From the NCBI RefSeq assembly GCF_921293095.1, contig NC_060253.1, positions 81,877,992-81,941,991 of the forward strand: DNA of 64,000 nt, in the 5' to 3' direction. A program made the translations under genes and the position numbers. Below, piece after piece: positions 23,174-34,833 of the stretch. The number at the start of each line of letters is the position of its first letter. The first letter of the stretch is position 1. This DNA comes from Ischnura elegans. Lineage: Eukaryota > Arthropoda > Insecta > Odonata > Coenagrionidae. The notes under the pieces were generated by a model, which was not told the origin of the DNA, did not search any database, and saw only the letters and a list, made by a program, of their open reading frames with translations.

Positions 23174-23367
23174 TGTAGCGGAGCGCTGTCCGCTACTCAG
23201 GACAGGGACTCTTGGGGGAAACCCAGGAGGTGGGGGCGTGAAGCCCTCGACGGGAGAAGGGCTTTTGGGGCCCGTTGTAAAAGAGAGAGAATAAAGGAGT
23301 TGTGGTTTGAACCTCGAAGTGAGCGAACGTTATTTTGAATATCCTTCTCCAGCGAACCGGCGCTACA
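23174..23367 (+). repeat. 3' LTR
   Basis: 194 bp, same length as the 5' LTR and identical except for one substitution, followed by the ACAT duplication. Confidence 0.97.
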
Positions 23368-23609
23368 ACATGTTATACGCTCAGTGAAGAGATAAACGTG
23401 AAATTTGTGGTTGAAATCTACTAAACTTTCTCAAATGACTAACATTCGCCTGTATGAATTACATAATTGTCATTAACCTTTGTATATTACTCAACTTTCG
23501 ATGAAAAATTATTTTAATTGAAAAAATGTAACTTTCTGTATAGACGATCATTATTATATTTGCAGAGGCATTTTAAATCCTTCCCAGAGGAAGACTTGGA
23601 TATTTTAAA

Positions 23610-23999
23610 ATGAAGTGGCCTTCGGGTTCCACCGCCATTGCCCTGGTGACGGGTGCAATGCTCATCGCTGGCGGTGCAATCGGTGCCATTTGCTATTGGC
23701 AGAAAAGAAACAAGAGGAGTTTTGACAAGGATGAATGCGAAATAGAGGAGGTGAAGGACATCGACGACTATGAGGGAGAAGATCCCAAGACTGAGAAAGG
23801 AGAAGAAGTCAATCAAGAGGAGATAAGTGCAGGAAGAAACGAGAATATGATTGACATGGCGCTATTGGCTAAACTGGAGGCAGAGATGGACCGTGTCAAT
23901 GAATGCTCCGAAAGGAATCTGCGAATGGAAGTGAAAAATTGGGGAGATGGGAAGGAAGTCCTGATTATACGCACGTTATTAGTGTATCGATTCCAATAA
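23610..23999 (+). CDS. Small single-pass membrane protein, function unknown
   Basis: The 129-residue frame lies in an exon preceded by a good splice acceptor (atatttgcag at 23565). Residues 8-30 form a hydrophobic segment rich in Ala, Gly and Ile (TAIALVTGAMLIAGGAIGAI), followed by basic residues (QKRNKR). This suggests an N-terminal transmembrane anchor with the rest in the cytoplasm. The remainder is strongly acidic (EDPKTEKGEE) and then possibly helical (ALLAKLEAEMDRVNE). AATAAA overlaps the stop codon at 23995-24000, so the transcript would end just downstream. I do not recognise the family. The codon composition and signals look like a real host exon, but the start Met and the link to the 5' exon at 18022 are inferred. 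Confidence 0.55.
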   Translation: MKWPSGSTAIALVTGAMLIAGGAIGAICYWQKRNKRSFDKDECEIEEVKDIDDYEGEDPKTEKGEEVNQEEISAGRNENMIDMALLAKLEAEMDRVNECSERNLRMEVKNWGDGKEVLIIRTLLVYRFQ

Positions 24000-24046
24000 A
24001 AACAGAACAAAACTTGAATTTACGTGTTTATATCTCCCCCCGAGAA

Positions 24047-24293
24047 GGGCGTACCCAGGATCAAACCTAAGGGGGGGGGAGGGGGAATGCAAGCAAGCCG
24101 TGGTTGTTCAAGTTGTAGGTAAGATTTAAGCATGGAAAAGGTGAATGAAATCAAAATTTTAAGGAAAATGTAACACCTCTTTATTAGTTTTTAAAATTAT
24201 TTGCTTTAAAAAATATTATTTTCCTTTAAGGCATTTGCAATTTTTGCTTTTGGTGGGGGAGCTGCCCCCTCCTGCCTCTCGCTGGGTACGCCC
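24047..24293. mobile_element. MITE, 247 bp
   Basis: GGGCGTACCCAG at the left end is repeated inverted as CTGGGTACGCCC at the right end (12 bp perfect). GC-rich subterminal sequence flanks an AT-rich core with no coding potential. A diverged relative lies at 6600-6822. It sits just past the polyadenylation signal of the membrane-protein gene. Confidence 0.75.
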
Positions 24294-24559
24294 ATGCCTC
24301 ATGGCGATATCTAACGACGATATATTCATAGTTTTCCTCCGAGAGTGAGTTGCCTCTTCAAAATGTGAAGGTAAGGAGCCCCAAACTGCTCTAGGCGAAA
24401 ATAGTCAAGAGAAGAAAATTACTAGAAGCAGCTCTACTAATATCCTGAATTTTAGAAATTCTAAGTCATCACAGCTTCTTCTGTTTTGTTGTTTCTATTT
24501 AATTATTTTTATTAAGAGGAATAGAGAGGAAGGAAGAGAATAGGATTTTTTTGATAGAA

Positions 24560-26460
24560 TGAAAAGGAACAAGCCTTACTGTGAATTCAAGGGGTTAGAG
24601 ATTATTTTGGCCTCCGCTACACAGAATTGTCTGTGGGACAGATATTCTTTTATAAAAAGAATATCAGAAATGGGGAATTTTAATTGGTGTAGTTTAAAGA
24701 TTAGACCTTTGTGCCATACCCTATCCAAAGCGCGGGCAACGTCGAGGAATACAGCATCTGTTGACTGACGACGATTGAAGCTATGGCTAATTTTTTCTAC
24801 CAGACGGAGTATCTGATGGAGGATGGACGTAACAACGTCTGAAACCGACTTGTTCAGGCCGAATGATTTTAAAGTCAGTGGAGAAGGATTCTAGACGGCG
24901 AAGGACTAGGGATTCAAGAATTTTTGAAAGATTTGACAGAAGTGAGATAGGTCGGGAGTTGCCGGGTTCCGGAAGAATAATTACTTTTGATTATTTCCAA
25001 GCGACAGGGAAGTATGGAAGAGAATAACAGGCATTAAAGAGATTAAAGGGAAGAAAAAGAAATTTTGGCCATTTGCTGGCGAGTCGAAGCTGAGTGTTGG
25101 AAATTTTATCAAGACCGGGAGCTTTCTTGTATAAAGAGAGTTAAGTATTTTAAATATATCAGACGGGGAAGAGATAGCAATAGGAGAAGGCGTAGCCTTT
25201 AGATTGTCGAAAATTTTGTTAACTGAGTCATCTATTTGGGAAAAGGAGTCATCTAGGGACATGGTTGATTGGAGGTGGTCGGCCTGAATTTCAACTTTTT
25301 TAATTGGGTCAAAAATCAATGTAGAATTAATGGAGAGTGGATAAGAAAAGACTTTGTCTGTTTTCTTGAGGATCTAATTGTTCGCAAAATAGATATGGCA
25401 TCAGGAGGGACTGGATTATCAAACGTTAATTTTGAAACATGTCTTTCCGAGTTTCTTGTGATAAGTGACTTGAATTCTATTTTGACAAGGTTTGAAAGAC
25501 GGTTGTAAATTATTTTATCCTGGGAGTTTCTATAATTCTGCCACAATTTGCGGGCAGCGTTGCGGCGTTTGATTAGGTCGAAAAGGAATTGTGGGAATTT
25601 TTGGTGAGGTTTGGGACGAGTGGTAAAGGTGCGTGAAGCTCGATTTTTTGCTTCATGAATTGCAGAGGTAATGGCTTCTGTTTGTCGGTCAATCAGTGCA
25701 AGAGTTGTGTAAACGATGGGGTTTATTTAAGAAAGGGAATGATTTAGGCAAGAGACACATTTATCCCAGTCCGTAACATGAAATTCTGTTGGCAAAATTG
25801 GGTTTTTACTTAGCGGTAACGTAAAGCGTAGCGGGAGGTGGTCTGAGGCGAAAGAGTAAATAACTGAGGGCGTGCAAGAAATAGACAGGTTATGGGAAAG
25901 GCCAAAATCGATTATGTCGCAAGATTTTGCGGCATGGTGAGTTTGAAAGAGCGGAGACAAAACTTTAAAGTTGTTGTTTGTTACAAATGTGTGTAATACT
26001 CTACCGTTTTTGTCAGTTCTGTTAATATTCCAAATTGGATGTTTTGCATTCCAATCGCCGAAATAGATTCCATTAGGCGAGAAAAATAGACTTTCTAAGT
26101 TGTCCGCTGTTATTTTTTTGTGTAAGGTTACGGTGAACTGTGTAAATGTTGAGATGACCGACTTTAGTGTGAACCGAGATACCAAGAGCTTCAAAGAATG
26201 TGGGATCGGGAGAGTTTAATAAGTTATTGCAGATAAGGATTGCTACTCCTCCGCCGCGTGTAACGCGGTCTAGTCTGTAAATGTTGTAGTGTTGAGAGTA
26301 AAAAGATTTGATTGGTGTTAAAAAAGTTTCTTGCAATAGTATTATATCAATGTTGTTGTCCATGGCGTACTGGAAGAGTTCGTGTTTTTTTAGCCAGTAC
26401 ACCGTTGTAGTTCCAAGAAATGACGTTTAAAAAGTGTTTCTGTAAGGCGTTCGGGTTCAT
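24560..26460 (-). pseudogene. LINE ORF2 remnant: endonuclease and N-terminal reverse transcriptase
   Basis: The minus-strand frame begins MNPNALQKHFLNVISWN at 26460 and continues, after a frame change, with NNIDIILLQETFL, GGGVAILI, GDWNAKHPIWN and SDHLPLRF. These are the APE-type endonuclease motifs (E, D-W-N, S-D-H). Further on, a DAVFLDVARALDRVW piece at about 24700-24765 is RT motif A, normally F-L-D-V-x-x-A-F-D-R-V-W, followed by a YLSHRQFCV piece. The catalytic (F/Y)ADD box lies beyond the truncation. The product would cut target DNA and copy LINE RNA; it is destroyed here by stops. Confidence 0.85.
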
Positions 26461-26463
26461 TGT

Positions 26464-27170
26464 CCGGTCTGAAGGAGCAGAAATTGTCGGAGAAGGAAAA
26501 CCTTTCTTTCGGTTAATGTGCGGAAAGGGGAGAGGCGGGAGCTGATCTCAGTGAACCAGGTTAGTAGCTCACTAACGTCAGTGTTGGGGTTTGAATGAAT
26601 GGAAACTGAAGGATTACTGGGAGGGAAGAACGAGCGAAGAAGTGGGGGAGGTTGAGGAGTCGGAGAACTTTGTTGATGCTTGTTTGCAACTTGGGCTGCT
26701 GATCTGCGTGCGGCCATGGCGGCTTTTGCAGCGCGGTGTTTCTCGCAGCCGCGGTAACTGGCAGGATGGCTTTTACCGCAGAGTGCTCATGTAGCCGGTT
26801 CTTCCCTGGGCTTTACACATTCATAAGAAGGAGGATTGCCGGCGCAACGGACACACCGATGTTGTAAGAAGCAATGATTTTTAGTATGCCCGATGTCCTG
26901 GCATCTGTGGCATTGAACGGGTAATTCAGGTTTTTTTAAATTATCAATTTTAATTCTCAAACCTGTAATGTGAGTAGTTGCCATAAATTTGGCGGTGTCG
27001 ATGGTATTTTCCGTAATGACGTGGACTACATTAGTCGGGTAACGGGGAACAGAAGTTTCCCCTTAATCTCGTTGAAAGGCTAAAAACCCCTTCAATTCTA
27101 TTGCAAGATATTACAGGGAATCCTAGGGAAACTAATTTATGATAAATTTGTTCGTCCGACACTGAGATTG
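26464..27170 (-). pseudogene. LINE ORF1 remnant (Gag-like, CCHC zinc knuckles)
   Basis: The minus-strand frame 26984-26787 contains CHRCQDIGHTKNHC, a CX2CX4HX4C knuckle, then CVRCAG; a further frame carries CALCG...SYRGCEKH. Tandem knuckles followed by a proline-rich stretch (SSPTPQPPPLLRSFFPP) are typical of the RNA-binding ORF1 protein of jockey-type LINEs. Upstream, SVSDEQIYHKLVSLGFPV (27080-27165) belongs to the same protein before the Harbinger insertion breaks it. Confidence 0.75.
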
Positions 27171-27173
27171 TTA

Positions 27174-28195
27174 TGCCTTGTTTCCACTACGAAGGGTCTA
27201 CAGCGGTTAGGGGATGATGGGTAGCCTGACCAGCGTTCCAACGGGAAGTTTGTCCGAATACCCTGCCGGGAACAGAAGCTTGGGGGAGGTAAATAGTTGA
27301 GTTACGAAAAAGCTTGTGATGAAAATGGAGGTTCAAGTAGCTAGATTGTTTCCTTTGATCAACATTTATTTAACGCTGTGGCGAAATTGGATCCGCCTCC
27401 GGAACAAATGGAAGAAGAAATGCGACGGAGGAGGAACCTGAGGGCCTATATTATAAATAGGTTACGAAGAAAACCCCGGCATGATGTAAAAAGAAGTTGG
27501 CGGTTTGTTAGCAGTCAGGGGTTTTGGGATTGAGATGTTCCCAAATGACCCGATGCTTTTCAAAAAACATATCGTATCCAGCGGGATACATTTCAAATGC
27601 TGTGCAATGGAATAAAGACTTGCATCGTTAAAATAAGTACGCGCACGCGAGAAGCTATTCTCGTCCCTAAAGGATAGCGATTGCACTGTACTACCTCATG
27701 TTTGGGTCAGATCTTGCAGTGGTGGAGGTATTCCTGAGGTATTCTGCGATGTCAACAGAGGCCGCTTTTATACCCGAGCAGCTAAGTCTGCCCACACCTG
27801 TTTGTGACCTTTAAATATACCCCGAAACTTCCGTTGGATATTTTCCTCTTCATAAATCGAGAGCAAGATCTCCGTCTCGTCGTCTAAAAAATTATTTCTC
27901 TCAGGATTGGCCATCCCCGCTCTTATTTTAAAAAAATAACTACTCGCAACGTTTTTCCTGCCTTCAATAATTGCCTGATCTCGTGGTTGTTAGACGAAAT
28001 ACGTTCGTCCATTGCTCACTAGATCAGGAAACTAGCGTTCCCACTACGATTTCTAACCCGCGTTACCTGCTAACCCGCGTCAGCCAACCCGGGCTACAAT
28101 TCTGACCGGGGTTGGCGCTAACTGCCGTTTCCACAACGATATGTAACCCGGGTCAGCGCTAACCCGCGTAAGAAGGGCGTAGTGGAAACAAGGCA
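27174..28195 (-). mobile_element. PIF/Harbinger-type element, 1.0 kb, TTA target duplication
   Basis: The ends TGCCTTGTTTCCACTACG and CGTAGTGGAAACAAGGCA are perfect 18-bp inverted repeats. TTA flanks both sides (27171-27173, 28196-28198), the TWA-type duplication expected of PIF/Harbinger. The right subterminal region holds repeated TAACCCGCG motifs. Only a Myb-like frame and an unrecognised frame (27462-27686, minus) remain; no DDE transposase is seen, so it is non-autonomous. Confidence 0.85.
27768..27914 (-). CDS. Short Myb/SANT-like frame of the Harbinger element
   Basis: The 48-codon minus-strand frame starts MANPERNNFLDDETEILLS and contains FRGIFKGHKQVWADLAARV before a stop. The spacing D/W-E-T-E-x-L-L-x-I-Y...V-W...L-A matches the first two helices of the Myb/SANT-like (trihelix/MADF-related) domain encoded as the second protein of Harbinger transposons, which helps the transposase bind DNA and enter the nucleus. 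The domain is cut short before its third helix, so this is probably a remnant rather than a functional gene. Confidence 0.6.
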   Translation of the reverse strand: MANPERNNFLDDETEILLSIYEEENIQRKFRGIFKGHKQVWADLAARV

Positions 28196-28235
28196 TTAGA
28201 GTAGTAGGAATGAAAATATAAATAGTTGAATCTTT

Positions 28236-28995
28236 TCCTGAACGTATACCTGGGCGTAAGGCTTAGATTGCTTATAACAAGTGATAGGATACAAAATGAC
28301 GGTCATAGATGTCTCCGTGCGAAGAGGTACCATGCAGAGTACACTACACGTACGTCAGTTCGGGCTGATTGCTGTTCTAGGGGGGCTCGCGAATGGACAC
28401 AGGAAACATCAGACCGCCATGATTAAGAGACAGTGTTATCGGAGGATTTATGAGTCAATTTTGACGGATTCATGTGTTGCTGAGTACTAATTTTTAGAAT
28501 TACCTTCGTGGCACAATTATGTCACCAGTATGACATTAGAATTCCGATAAAAGAACACCTCTTATTTAGCCGCAAAACAGTCATTCCAAATGAGCGTTTT
28601 AAGATATTTTGCTCTACCCTGTAAGATATTCTTCGAACTTCCTTCACTTTTTTCGACCGGCAGCGACTATATGACTTGACAAACAATGAATGAGGGCAGT
28701 GGCGGCGCGTGCGCGTGCGCATGTTAACAAGTGCACACCCAAAACTGAATGAATTATAAAAGATAACTAAACCTATATGACAAGAAGGATAAAAATCCTG
28801 TCTACTTCTGAATGTGTTATGAAGCTCCGAACGCTACAGCCAGGGACGCAGGCTTGCAAAAAATATTGGGGGTGCCCAATCCGGGGATCTTGCCCCGGGA
28901 AATTTTATAAGTAGTGAGTTTTAAGTTTTTTTTAACATTTTAGAAGAGTCATAAGATCCACATTAGAACCCTGATAACTCTAATCTCGATATCTG
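28236..28995. other. Unannotated stretch
   Basis: No gene recognised. From about 28845 GC-rich text (gggggtgcccaatccggggatcttgccccggg) looks like part of another repeat that was the target of the next element. Confidence 0.4.
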
Positions 28996-31183
28996 GGGCC
29001 TAAGTCCGTAACTTGAATTCTCCTTTCTCCGGAGACTCTGTACTCTCCCGTAGTTTTCTCCCGACTGTAGTCCGTAACTTGGCGGAGAGAACATCAGTTC
29101 CTGGCCGCTACCGGAGAAAACTCTAATTCTCGGTATCGGACAGGAACGGCAGGTAGGTATGAAAAATATTGAATCCGAAGCCGGCGATACCGTGAAGAAC
29201 CAATAGAAAAGCTTTGTTTCAAATAAAAAAACGAGAGGGAAATCAAACGATTCTCACCTGTAATAAGGGCTACTCGTTCATCATTAAAGTTAAACTTTCA
29301 AATAAAAGAAATTGATGCATCGAAATTATAATTGATAGTGGATAAATCGATTTAAATCAATCGCAGATATATTTGTTCATTAGTACACACAAAAGAGTAT
29401 GTTATACCATTGAAAAAGGAGAGACTAATGCGTAACACCAAAGCATTTTTATGTTTTAGATGTAGGTAATCTTGTATACAAACGGCCGCTGTATTCATTG
29501 ATGATATATATGGCATATTTTTTGGCACTTCGGATGCTTACTTTCATTGGTGAATGCATGATGAGTATGGAAAAACATAACTATCAACGTCAGTATTACA
29601 TGCATTTATCCTCGAAAAGCTGAAATACACAATGTGGGAGTGGAAAAAGAAAATTGAAAAACTTTACTATGCAGAAAAGAATCGTAAAGAAAATAACGTT
29701 AAGATAAATGTGTGAATGGTACATATTTATTCTTGCAAATACCTACGTGCCAGCAATTAGTAACATATGTTACAATCTCCCAAAATGTTATAGTTTAGGA
29801 AACACAACAACCTGCCTCGCTACTTTTAAAAATTTCAAAGACTGACAGCGTAGAATAGCGAAAACATGGGGAAAATGGTTTACTAGAGGTATATATAGAG
29901 AAAACAAAGCAAAATTACCCTTACTTGTACATATTTATTGCTCATCATATCACATACAGCACTACAACGCACACATTTCTATCTTTTTAATACTTATAAT
30001 CATTATATTCGGAATCAACTGTTTCAATAAATATCTTGGCTCACAATAAATATAAAACACCATTATGTAACACTAATAAAACATGATAATCGGTTTTCCA
30101 ATCACTTTGCACACACTAAAAGAATTTGCACTCCTTGAAGTTCGAAAGGATTCTTTACACCTCACTTCCTACTCATCACTAACGACTTAGAATCAGATTA
30201 CGTTATTTCACATTAACATTGCGAAGACAATTAAATGAATAGGTTGAAACAAATTGCTAAACCAGTTATTGTAACACCAACAAACTTCGAATTTCACTAT
30301 CACTCTCACCGTAACATGACAAAACAAAAACAAACAACAACACAACGAAATGCGTGAAATGTAAACATTGCCAAAACCTCACATCTCACAACGGGAATTG
30401 GAAATAGATGCAATACGTAATAAAATCAATTGAACTTAGAAGCGAACAAACGAATGAAAATTACAGGCGTTCGATGTATCCCTAAAGTAAGACTAGTTCA
30501 AATATGAAACATATCCCCTTCGCAATACATAGTTAGATACCTTTCATCGTAATGTATACAGTTGATTCGTAGCCTAAATTATATACGTGCGAAATAATTT
30601 CGTCGAAGATGTTACATTCACAACACACTTCACTCTTTACTTCATCGTCTATGTGCAATCAATTCACTAAGGGGTACACTAAGGACACAAATTTTGTTCA
30701 CTTATACTAGAGGCACAATGAAAGTTCACTGCACGTAGTTTCCTTGCAAATGCAGCCATACAAAAATTTCTATTCTTGTCACAAATTACACTACATAAGT
30801 TGCCTGCCTAACTTGAAGAATGCATTTTCGTGTTCTATTTTGTCACAAATACGTAAAAAACCATATTAGAATACAATTAGAACTGCAGTACGATCGCCCA
30901 CAACGGTCCGCCATTGGTATTTTCCTCGTTTCTCCTATGGAGAAAATGAATCGCCGGGTCCCGGGCGGGTGACTCCCAAGCTCCCGTCCAGGGCGCGTCA
31001 GAGTCTCCAAATCGCGTTACGGACTTCAGTCGGGAGAAAGATACTCTCCAGGAGAGTCAGAGTCTCCGTTACTGGGAGAAAGTTTTCTCCGTTACCGTTA
31101 CAGACTTCAGTTGGATGAAACTGGAGCTTCACGAGTCTCTTTTCTCCCAACTCGGGAGAAAACGAAGTTACAGACTTAGGCCC
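28996..31183. mobile_element. Non-autonomous TIR element, 2.2 kb
   Basis: The left end GGGCCTAAGTCCGTAACTT recurs inverted at the right end (AAGTTACAGACTTAGGCCC) with one mismatch in 19 bp. CTG flanks both sides (28993-28995, 31184-31186), a possible 3-bp target duplication. Both ends contain further inverted copies of TCTCCGTTAC / GGAGAAAAC-type motifs. The 1.6-kb interior is AT-rich and has no substantial ORF. A 3-bp duplication would be compatible with several superfamilies, so I do not assign one. Confidence 0.65.
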
Positions 31184-31186
31184 CTG

Positions 31187-34100
31187 GACACTACGGGGAA
31201 AATCAGCAAGCCTGAGACATTTTTTCTTCACACCTATAACGAATTTTTGAAGGGGCTCGGGCCCCCTCATGCCCCATGGAGTCGGCGCCACTGGATACAG
31301 CTATCTCCTTGGCCAATTCACGGCTCTACAAGTGTGCGACCCCGTGGCATCGCGCCGGTCGCAAATTCGGTCCACGCGATCGCTTGTGGGGGCTCGGGCG
31401 GGACGAGGTAAGCAGGGGTGGTATGTACGGTCACTTTCAAAAGTCGGTCCCCATACCTGGCGCAGCCGTCTCCGTTATTCTCCAAGTCGACCTTCGCGTA
31501 TTGCTTACACGTTCCTTGTCCACTGGGGATCGATTCGACTTGATCAGGTAGTACAAATGGTGCAACTTGACTACTTTAACCGTCGTCAAGTTCCCCACAC
31601 ACGATTTCAGAGGTAGGAAATCCGCGTGAACCTCCCCCCCCCACACCCACACAGCCAAACAATTCCACCACCGAAGAAAGCGGAGAAGAATATATGGGTT
31701 TTTCCGGCGCACGAGGAAGAGAGGAGACATCTGTGTAGTTTGGTAAACTTAATACAAAACATATTGTGCAAATAAATTTTCGGAGCATTTCGAGCATGTT
31801 ACTCCAATATTTTTTCTTCACATCGCCTGGTGAGAAATACGTAAATATATACGCATATGTAAATATTGTCATTTGCGTCACGGTTACCATCCGTCATCGC
31901 GTTCATCCATGCCGGCGGTTAAAGATTTTCAGACATTTTTTCAATGTATACAAGTTAAATAGCAGTCACTCCCCAAGTAGTAGTTTATTCGGACTACAAG
32001 TAGTGCCTACATTTTGAATAACGCAACTTATTCCCATACTGTGAATAGAAAATCAGAAGAAGTTCTTAAATTTTTACCGGTCAAAACTACCGGTACGGTA
32101 ATTTTTTATGGGAGAAGATAATTTTGCATTATTTTTTCGAATAAGCAATTGGATTGTCTTTAAATTTTATTGAATTGCTTTTAAGATAAACATAAATTTT
32201 CACTAAAAGAAGCAGCGAGATGTTTATTGGCATCAAGTGAAATGGCAGGCTGTTAGACCATGATGCGTCGTAGGAAGTGTTGTCCTTTTGTTTATGGGAA
32301 ATACTCTTACATTAATTGTACATTTTTTTTAAGAAAAACAGTACAAGCAACATGTGCGTGGAGTTATGATGGTGAGTCAACCAGTTATGGTGGTCATAGA
32401 AAAACATCATTTACCTGCCCTTCTGAATTGAAGATTTTACGAATCACCGTGCCTGCGCCCGTCCCAACTTGAACTTACCCCTTTCATTAAAAGTGACGCC
32501 CATTCGCTTTAGGCCCTTTCATTCTAACCATATCCTTACTTTTATCCTTCCCCTCCCCCCTTATCAAAAATCTCTCGACCATGGATAGCACCACTTCTTT
32601 TTTTCCTCTCCATCCTTCTCACCTTTTCCTTTATTTTATACTTACATCTCGGATGCCTTCATTCTTTTCTTGTCCCTCTTTTGTTGTCGCCTAAGTTTTC
32701 ACACCGTCAAACGCTACATCCCAAGCAGTATATTTGGCAGCTCATAAGTTTAATTTGCATTAATAATGCAGAAATAGTCATTAGGTACCCAACACGGAAT
32801 ATTTTTATCGGATGAATATTATGCGTGCGTAGTTTAGTGTCAGTAGGAATATGATCAGTATTTGTTCGCACGTAAGACTGACTCAAGGTATTCATTACAT
32901 GAGTGTAAGCTCTATTCATGATGTAAAACCACTTATAGATAATAATGTATAGGATATTGCCCTGCATGATATCAGAAGGCGCCAATTACGACTGGTTTTA
33001 GCAGAAAAAAAAGAAACGAAAAAGGGGGAAGACAGGTTAACCTCTCAATGAAGGGGCAAAGATAAAACATATAGTATTAATGTGCCTTCAAATGGTAAGA
33101 AATAGGCACACAAGTCATGTAATTAATGCTTCCGTTGGTATTTTCATTATAGAAAATATATTTATTGTAACTATTAGGAAATTCGAACTTTCGATGAACA
33201 TAAAGATGTCGGTTAATTACTTCCTGATACCTCGAATGTATAAAGCATTAAGTATTTAAATATTTGTTCATATGGGATATGTTAGTAACGACTGGAATAA
33301 ATATGATACAGAATTAAACATTACAATTTAGCGCACATTAATATTTTTGATTTCACGCGTGATGAGACACGTAGAAAAATGTAGTATAAACCATGGTAAA
33401 CATATGTATCATAAACATGGTAAATATATGTACAAGAAAATGGTTAGGAATAATGAATGCGCCAAACAGTGTGGTTGAAATACTTAAACACAGAGCAATA
33501 TATATTAATGGTGTTGGTAATAATGTGTTTAAGGTATAATCTAGAAAGTTATTTTGTAGGAAACTTTTTGAATACTCTTTCAGACGTAAATTCCAATTTT
33601 CGTTTCTTCCTCATATGTGCGTTGCGACGCAGATACGTCTCGTTATTTTTTAGTGCAAGCCAGACTACTCGGAATATCCACCTCAGAATACTATCAGGGT
33701 GGGAATCCCATGACTGAGAACATATGCTTCGCCTTGTGTTGTGGCACTGGGAGTCGGGGAAGTCGCGAAGAATTTAGGAATAGTGAAGAATGCCTCGGGA
33801 AGACTTGCGCGGACGGTGAGAGTAAGTCAAACTGGCCCGTTCAAGACACAGAAGGCATAGCCAATACCCCAAGTTCGACCTCCGAGAAAAACGTAGTTGC
33901 TCGCGCTGGCCGTGGGGACCTACTTTTGAAAGTGACTGTACAGTTCAAATGGGTGGTGGGTGCAGACTGTGAACACACAACACGACGCGAGTGCGCATAT
34001 TTGGTAACACGCAGGTAGTGAATCAGCCGCCTAAACTACCTGCGCCCGGGATCCTACAACTGATCAACTGTGTCGACTGTTATGACACAAATCAACAAAC

Positions 34101-34370
34101 GACAACGTGCATGAGTTGGAGAGTTACTAACAGTCAGAGTCCTCTACATTGCCATATATTAACTACGAAGTTGAGAGTAGTGTTGAGAGAGCAATCTAGA
34201 GGACTCTGCTAACAGTTACCGCGAGCAAGGTCGGTAAAAGGTGGTAAAAGGCCTTGGTAAAAGGCGACCTTGACCGCGAGTCGTCACAAGTCGACGCGTG
34301 AGTCGAATGAATGGAAAGTAAACAGTCTCTGTAAGTCGACGCATGAGTGGAATAGCCCCAGCACCATCTA
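31187..34370. other. Unannotated stretch upstream of the Rab gene
   Basis: 31187-31620 is GC-rich and holds overlapping spurious ORFs; it begins with text (ggggctcgggccccctcatgcccc) that looks like a decayed transposon. 31620-34180 has no recognisable gene. Two near-identical roughly 22-bp units (aaacatggtaaa(c/t)atatgta) lie at 33390-33435. Confidence 0.4.
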
Positions 34371-34500
34371 CTCGATGGCTTATCATAATGAGATAATGAT
34401 AAGCCGTCGAGGCGACATTTCCGATTTATTCCGGGAATATTCCTAAGGCCGATAAGGCCCCTGACAGAGACCTCTAGATTTGTCTAGATTGCTCTCTCAA
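34182..34500. repeat. 18-bp inverted repeat enclosing a hairpin
   Basis: TTGAGAGAGCAATCTAGA near 34182-34200 is matched inverted by TCTAGATTGCTCTCTCAA at about 34482-34500. Inside, arms 34371-34386 and 34396-34411 (CTCGATGGCTTATCAT / ATGATAAGCCGTCGAG) form a 16-bp hairpin with one G-T wobble. The whole may be a MITE-like remnant a few hundred bases upstream of the Rab start codon. Confidence 0.5.
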
Positions 34501-34705
34501 TGAGGATATAGAGGCAGAGGAGTCTGGCCTCTGATAGTTTCGAGCATGATACTAATATATCTAGTATATATTAGTTCCATGATATAGATATATTAGTATA
34601 GATATATTAGTACCATGGTTTCGAGTTTCGAGAGCCGCAGCGTCAACGCAACGCCGAACCGCCGAACTGTGAAGGCACCCATATACGTCATTTTTAACAC
34701 GTAGA

Positions 34706-34752
34706 TACCCATATGTGCCCATATCGCCCATATCTCCCATATCTCCCATATC
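34706..34752 (+). repeat. Short tandem repeat, 9-bp unit CCCATATCT
   Basis: About five units with minor variation, immediately upstream of the Rab coding exon 1. Confidence 0.7.
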
Positions 34753-34833
34753 TTTCAAGAATATCCATGGTAAACAGGGTGGCATTTTCTAAAGAAATGT
34801 CTGTGATGAGTCCGGTATAAGTTACATAATAAA

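Larger units (their letters stand above)
18073..23367 (+). mobile_element. Full-length Ty3/gypsy LTR retrotransposon
   Basis: The 5.3-kb element has two 194-bp LTRs that begin TGTAGCGG and end CGCTACA, a 4-bp target duplication, a primer-binding site, uninterrupted gag and pol frames and a polypurine tract. The LTRs differ at one base (a C/T-rich context near 18110 versus 23211), so insertion was recent. It is clearly more GC-rich than its surroundings. No env-like frame follows pol. The gene order protease-RT-RNase H-integrase is that of Metaviridae. It may still be able to transpose. Confidence 0.97.
24545..28235 (-). mobile_element. Jockey-like LINE, 3'-truncated and decayed, with a nested Harbinger element
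   Basis: On the minus strand ORF1 zinc knuckles (26700-26990), an endonuclease domain (about 25730-26460) and the first part of a reverse transcriptase (about 24560-25720) occur in the order ORF1-ORF2 of jockey-clade non-LTR retrotransposons. The copy ends within the RT domain. Many stops and frameshifts show it is dead. The Harbinger derivative at 27174-28195 interrupts its 5' part. The 5' limit is uncertain. Confidence 0.8.

Noticed and set aside
31115-31730. Overlapping ORFs in the GC-rich patch after the 2.2-kb element
   Set aside because: Frames exist on both strands because of base composition; none shows a domain.
34560-34620. Repeated TATATTAGTA near the Rab start as a promoter element
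   Set aside because: Low-complexity AT repeat without defined spacing to a start site.
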